Assembly (NCBI GenBank): GCA_002914845.1
Contig: JXTC01000181.1
Location: 271,489-335,488 of the forward strand
DNA: 64,000 nt
Reading direction: 5' to 3'
Origin: Trema orientale
Taxonomy: Eukaryota; Streptophyta; Magnoliopsida; Rosales; Cannabaceae
Of the stretch, positions 58,850 through 64,000 are shown one piece after another. Positions within the stretch are counted from its first letter, which is position 1. Each line of letters starts with the position of its first letter. A program made the translations under genes and the position numbers. The notes under the pieces are model-generated. The model ran no database searches. It was given only the letters and a program-made list of their open reading frames with translations, and had not been told where the DNA came from.

Positions 58850-61800
58850 ATATATATTTCTTTTATTGTTATTCATCTTAGGAATGCACACATAATTATT
58901 AAATCTAATTTCTTCAATTGAAACAATTACAATTTCACATACTCCGTAGTTTCAGATGAACTTTTGTTGAAATTATACATCTAAGTGTGTTTTTTCTTCA
59001 TTTGTTTCTTTTTCTTCTTCCTTTTTTTTTTCTCAATAATTATCAGAATAGCTTTAAACGAAATTTTATTTGACAAACTTAGTCAACTTAAATATCTCAT
59101 CAAAATATTATAATGTCAAATATGAATTTAAGAAAATGATTTGGAAAACATGATGAAAATAAAAGGAAGAAAAAAGAACCAATAAGCTTACTTCCATTGA
59201 TGATATCTGAGAAAATATTTTATCATTAAAGAAAAAGTTGAGAAGAAAGTTAAAGGATTTGTAATGCTAATATTTAATAGGTGTAATTCATGAAATAAAT
59301 TACCGTGAGTTAAGTAAAACAGGGTGGACAATTTGGTCGTTTTAATTAAGAGTAAATATGCATTTAAAAAAAATTTAGAATATAGAGGTGCCTTCATATT
59401 ATTTGGGGGTACAAATGTAACTCCTTATATAATATTGGATTTGGATGACTCTATTGCCACCTTTTTGTCTACTCTCTGCATATAAATTCTAAAACCACAC
59501 TCTCAAATAAAATTTAAGATTTTATTCCTATTTTCTATACTTCTAATATTTCCTAGATTGTCCCTAAATCTAATTTATTTTGTTTGTTTTCTTCCTATCC
59601 CATCTCTCTCTCATGTCTTCTACTTCGTACTACTATCTATTCCTCATCTACATTTTTTTCTTCTCTTTCATTGATTCATTCTCTTACCCTTTTTATTATT
59701 GATATGACTACATCTATTTCCAAAAAAAAAAAAAGTAAAAAGGGAAAAAACCTCATTGTTGTTATTAGTTTATGGAGCTTCTATGGTTCTCCAAATATTA
59801 TATAGATTTATGCACTTACACCCTTGAGAAGGAAAAGAAAAATAAGCTCATAGTCTGTTACATCCTAAATTCATTCGTAAGCTACTCTATTCAAATAGCA
59901 TTGCTAATTTAAAAAAAATATATATATATATATTAATTCTCAAATTAGATAATAATCTAACAGAGTAAAAAAGAAAAATAATTTATTTGTGATTATAAAA
60001 AAAATTAAGGTTTAATAAGAATTACGTATTTAAGAAAGGAAAAAGATTTATTTTATTTTTTTCCCCTAAAGCACTTAAAGGAATTTTTTTTTAAACTGAC
60101 TTATGTCCTAAAAAGTAATTCCAATAATGGTTTATTTTTTGTAAAAAAAAATTTGTTAATAAAATATATGGAAAGAGAAGACAAAAAATGGCAATAAATC
60201 CGCCTTATAATATTGGAAAAATCTAGAATAAGAGCTTCTTTTTTCACTCATGGAATAAAAGAAAAAGAGAGACACGACATTGGCTGAAAGTTGGAGGTGG
60301 GCCCACTAATAAAATTTTGCATCTAGTATTGGGTATATGGGATTCCACATAAAAACTGGGGTTTTTTATTTTTTTTATTTTTTTATTTTCTCTTCGTTTT
60401 TCTTAGCTTTAATTTACTGTGGTATGGATTAGGAGTTTGATCTTGCTTTGTCCTTCTTTGTTCGCAGGTCTAATATATTTCTTTTTCTTGCTTTGTGCTT
60501 CTTTGGATCTTGCTTTAGGCCATCTTCTTTGTGCTTCTTTGTTCCTAAGTGCAAACTCAGTTCTTATATATTGCTTTGTCCAAACCCAGGTCTTATATGA
60601 GAATGAATTAAGATCCAGTACCCAGTCCTTGTATTATTAATGTCCTGAATTTTCTTTTAGTTTATTTTGCTATAATTTTCCTTTTTAAAAGAAAAAATTT
60701 ACAATTTTCCAAGCATAATAATTACCAAAAAAAAAAAAAAAAACACACGTTTACTAGTTCTTTTAAACAACAACTAATACAATAGAAGGTTAACCGCTTT
60801 TTGTCGCATTCCTTCGACCGAAGCTGGCCTCCATCTCTCCTTCTTTGTCTTTCATCTCATTTCAGTTCTCTCTCATGTCTGTTCTCCTTATTTCTATCCT
60901 ATACTGCTTCGTTTAAAACTAATTATCATTCCATTTAAAAATCCCTAGTTCCTCACCTCTATCACCTACAAGGTTTTTGAAATGAATGGCGCAGGAATAG
61001 TCTGTGCCAAGTCATCGGCCAAAGAGAAAAAATAGGAGTATGAGATTTTTCTTTTTCATATTTAGTGGTTGAGGATTAATCAAGTGGGGCAAACTTCCTT
61101 TGCACCTAGATCCATATCTTCAAATCCGGTCCCTCAATTTCTCAGGTTAAATTTAGTCTCCTATTCCATGAGAGAAAAAGCAGTCTCCTAGGTTAGACAA
61201 ACCCAACTATAATATTTTATGGCTCTATAATATTAAACAATGGTACAACATATTTGTTAAATCTGTAGAAAAATAGTAACATGCAATATATAAGGTTACA
61301 AATTAATATAACAAATAGTATGCAATATATAAGATTACAAACGAACATACTTTATAATAACCTTTAAGACAAATATAAAGTTATCAAAAGTTATCAGAAA
61401 CACTGTTTACTGCCAAGGCCTGTGTAGAACGTAGTATCCTTAAAACTGATTTGCTCTCTCCACTAGAATGCTTGAAGACTTTAGCAAGCATCAGTCTCCC
61501 AGGATACAACGACGAAGAAAAGCAGGTGAAGCACCAATACCTCCACTCTACGAACTGGATTGCTTTGAACTCAAATACACTAGAACTCTAGCTACGAAAT
61601 TTTTTTTGAACACTCGAAGGACTCTAGCTAGTAAACTCAAGAACTCAAGAATACTTGAGAGAGAATGGTAGAGAGAAATCAGAGAGAAGAATGTTTCTGA
61701 TTTCGTATGTGTAATGAGGAGGGGAAGATCTCTTTTTATAGTCATTTAGAGTGGGAGATTACACACCATGCTTTCAATTGGAATAAATCTAATAAAGCCA

Positions 61801-62585
61801 AATATGGTTGTTACATGGCCAAAAAACACGCCTAGCACTAATGCTTCTAGAACCTCCTCCAGTTTTACATGTAAATGACCATTGAATTGAAGCAGAATTG
61901 AAAAAAAAAACAAAAATTCTGGCCTGTAGCAAAAGATTGGGCTTACAAGAGTTCAAGTTTTTGGCCCGACATTCGAGTCCGCAGATGCAGGTATACACAA
62001 GCCCATACAAATTCAGGCCCAAGCCCGATGATTTGCACCCCCCTGCTCGCGCCTGAGAGAGTATTTATGGTAGTTATTCTTACCACTATCACAAAACATA
62101 GTTCTATATAAACTAATAGGAATAAGCTTTTCACACCAATGTGGGACTTCTTGTTTTTTCTTTCATTTTTCCAATTCCAATGGCGTACTTTTGAGCAACA
62201 ATTTCTCATTCATCCATGCACCATTTTGAGCGTGTGAATATACAAAATCGATGTCCTCGCGGAGGAGAAAAAGAATTCACCAAGATCTTTTATCAACAAG
62301 ATGTGGGTCCGACTCAATTTTTAGCTTCAAAATGGTTCATGAAAATGAGTTTTATAATAAATTTAGTCTTTATAATTCACTTGGGCTTCCAAGCCCAAGC
62401 CAAGCCCATATTAAATTTTTAACCCATTTTCTAACAAAATCTGTTACCCAAAACCTTTGCATTCCCAAGTCAGAGTCTCAGAGATGGGGCCACAAGTATG
62501 ACATGCGACAGATTTTATGATTTGAGCAAATGGGAGAATATAAGACATTTTATCTGAACGAAGAGAAAGATAATCCAGACTTTTT
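58850..62585. other. AT-rich intergenic DNA, no supported gene
   Basis: Short frames only. Around 60440-60560 CTTGCTTTGT.CTTCTTTG recurs. Between about 61380 and 62200 the base composition is richer in G and C, with AGAGAGAATGGTAGAGAGAA and, on the minus strand, GTCCCACATTGGTGTGAAAA. These are features often seen in copia-type LTRs, but I found no paired repeat. Confidence 0.4.
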
Positions 62586-62591
62586 TTATAA

Positions 62592-62616
62592 CTAGTCACT
62601 GGCCGTGCTTCGCACG
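62592..62616 (-). mobile_element. Helitron-like 3' terminus
   Basis: The minus strand reads CGTGCGAAGCACG (5-bp stem, 3-base loop), eight bases, then CTAG followed by T. A short hairpin about 10 nt before a CTRR end inserted next to T is the hallmark of Helitron 3' ends. The element body would extend rightwards from 62592. Its 5' TC end was not identified and may lie beyond the window. Confidence 0.55.
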
Positions 62617-62619
62617 TGT

Positions 62620-64000
62620 GGAGTATTATTGTGGATCTTAGTGAAGTCTAAATTTTGATGGTTTTAATATTTAATTCTTGGTTTATTAATTAAATATACC
62701 AAGTTTTCGTGCCAATTATTATAAAATATTAATCCTATTAAATAAGAATTGTTAACATATAGCTAGGTTTACTTTAACCTTTTTAACAAGTTGTAAAGCT
62801 TCTTATCCATGGTGAAGGCTCCAATTTTCTGCATCTCACAGTTTGCAAAGGTTTTAATTTGCAAACTCTTGAACCTTGAAATCAATTTGAGATAGATATA
62901 TTCAAAATTCTTATTAAGCACAAATTCTATGACATGAAGTCAATGTAGAAATTAAATATTCTACTACACAATATAAACGAATTCAAGAGCCTTCTATTCA
63001 ATTTCTCTTAAGAAGGTGAACATTACAACCTTTATAAAAATAATTGAAAAAACTTGTATATATAGAAATTTGACAAGTATCATACGTATCTAAATCTTTG
63101 ATCCTCTAGTATACAAGGGGAAAATAGAATACCAAAAATTTTACTGGGTTAATACCAAAAGTTCTTTGGAAGTTGCTTTATTGGAAGTCGTATTATCTTC
63201 AAAAGTAATTCCAACCATATATAAAGCCTATAGAAGCTAAATGAATAAGAAACGTGTGAGATCGTAAGAATGAAAAGAATGGAAAAAAAAAGTGAGAACC
63301 ACAATAATTAGTTATAGCAATAAAAGGATAAACAAAATGAGAAGTGAAAATAAAATAAAAACATACACAAATTTTTGGGAACTGATAATGAAATTAATAA
63401 TAAGAAGGTTGCAACATAACAAGAAGTAACATATACTTGAAGATATATATATGCTTCTGATTTTCGAAGAAATAATAGCAGCCTTTAGTACAAGTTCTAT
63501 TGTTATAGCATCCAAATGATTGGCAGGCTAGCAGTGATAAATTATCTGAAGTAGTATTAGAAACTATATATAAATATTCTTAGAATAAGTTTGTTGTTTT
63601 ATAGTTCTGAAGAAGTATCAAATAATTGCATGCACCGAAGTAAATGGTTCCAAGGAAATCTCTTATATTGAACAACCAAACGAAAAGATGATAAAAAATT
63701 CACTCTTCCAGACTAAAACAGGGGTACTGAATTCATAGAACAAGTATTAATTACGAAATGTTACACATTAAAACATCAACAAAAGAATTGCCAAAGAAGA
63801 GAGATACGCTTTTCGAATATAAATCAATATCCAATCTAAAAACAAATATATATATATAAACTACAATCATGTGTACACATCTTATAAGGCAAAAGATAAC
63901 AAAAAAGATTACAAAATCATCGGGTCATTTTTCCTCTAATCAACTAAATATGATAGTCAGGAATCACTAAAATAATATGCAAGGCTTAATCTTCTGGTAA
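62620..64000. other. AT-rich DNA, possibly Helitron body
   Basis: No replicase/helicase-like frame and no other gene is visible. If the Helitron 3' end is real, this is part of a non-autonomous copy or flanking DNA. Confidence 0.35.

Noticed and set aside
61380-62210. Copia solo LTR
   Set aside because: Some composition features fit, but no TG..CA boundaries with a 5-bp duplication were found.
1-64000. CRISPR arrays, bacterial operons, rRNA and tRNA genes
   Set aside because: Spliced plant genes and plant TEs dominate. No spaced identical repeats and no rRNA or tRNA sequence were recognised; a proper covariance-model scan could not be run.

Overview
This window looks like nuclear DNA of a eudicot plant. 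It is AT-rich, the genes have short exons with GT..AG introns, and the space between genes is filled with plant transposable elements (TEs): a Ty3/gypsy-type LTR element primed by initiator tRNA-Met, hAT, Mutator-like and PIF/Harbinger-like elements, a possible Helitron end, and many MITEs. I cannot name the species from sequence alone. There is one 12-base N gap (32391-32402) and one single N (53499).

Layout. Positions 1-22 kb hold no gene I can support. They contain a foldback repeat (about 225-770), a 728-bp non-autonomous hAT element (1308-2035), and a 9-kb minus-strand LTR retrotransposon without protein genes (6479-15530). That retrotransposon sits inside an older element with inverted ends (about 5741-16084). 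A long AT-rich array of ACTAGT/GTAAC-type repeats follows (about 18.5-20.4 kb), then a candidate Mutator-like element carrying four ~180-bp tandem repeats (20812-22125). Positions 22.5-51.8 kb hold seven intact-looking genes: a Sel1-repeat protein (+, 22531-23466), a membrane-anchored staphylococcal-type nuclease CAN (-, 24167-25985), a small HMA metal-binding protein (+, 30242-30681), an ERD15-like PAM2 protein (-, 31167-31712), an arogenate dehydrogenase-like TyrA enzyme (+, 33744-35266), a RETICULATA-RELATED chloroplast protein with a ChaN-like domain (-, 35790-40558), and a BADC protein, a biotinless BCCP homologue (-, 48088-51777).

Between the last two genes lies a three-level TE nest. 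A PIF/Harbinger-like MITE (41484-46359) contains a hAT element with 8-bp target duplication (41534-45873), whose decayed transposase gene is split after codon 6 by a 469-bp Mutator-type hairpin MITE with a perfect 9-bp duplication (43043-43511). From 52 kb to the end there is again no supported gene, only MITEs, degenerate repeats and a Helitron-like 3' end (62592, minus strand).

Several gene products act in or around plastids (RETICULATA-RELATED protein, BADC as a regulator of acetyl-CoA carboxylase, TyrA family). The order BADC, RETICULATA-RELATED, CAN matches, from memory, neighbouring Arabidopsis loci on chromosomes 2 and 3, so this looks like an anciently conserved gene block expanded by TEs. 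All exon models were assembled by hand from splice signals and reading frame; frames close exactly in each model.
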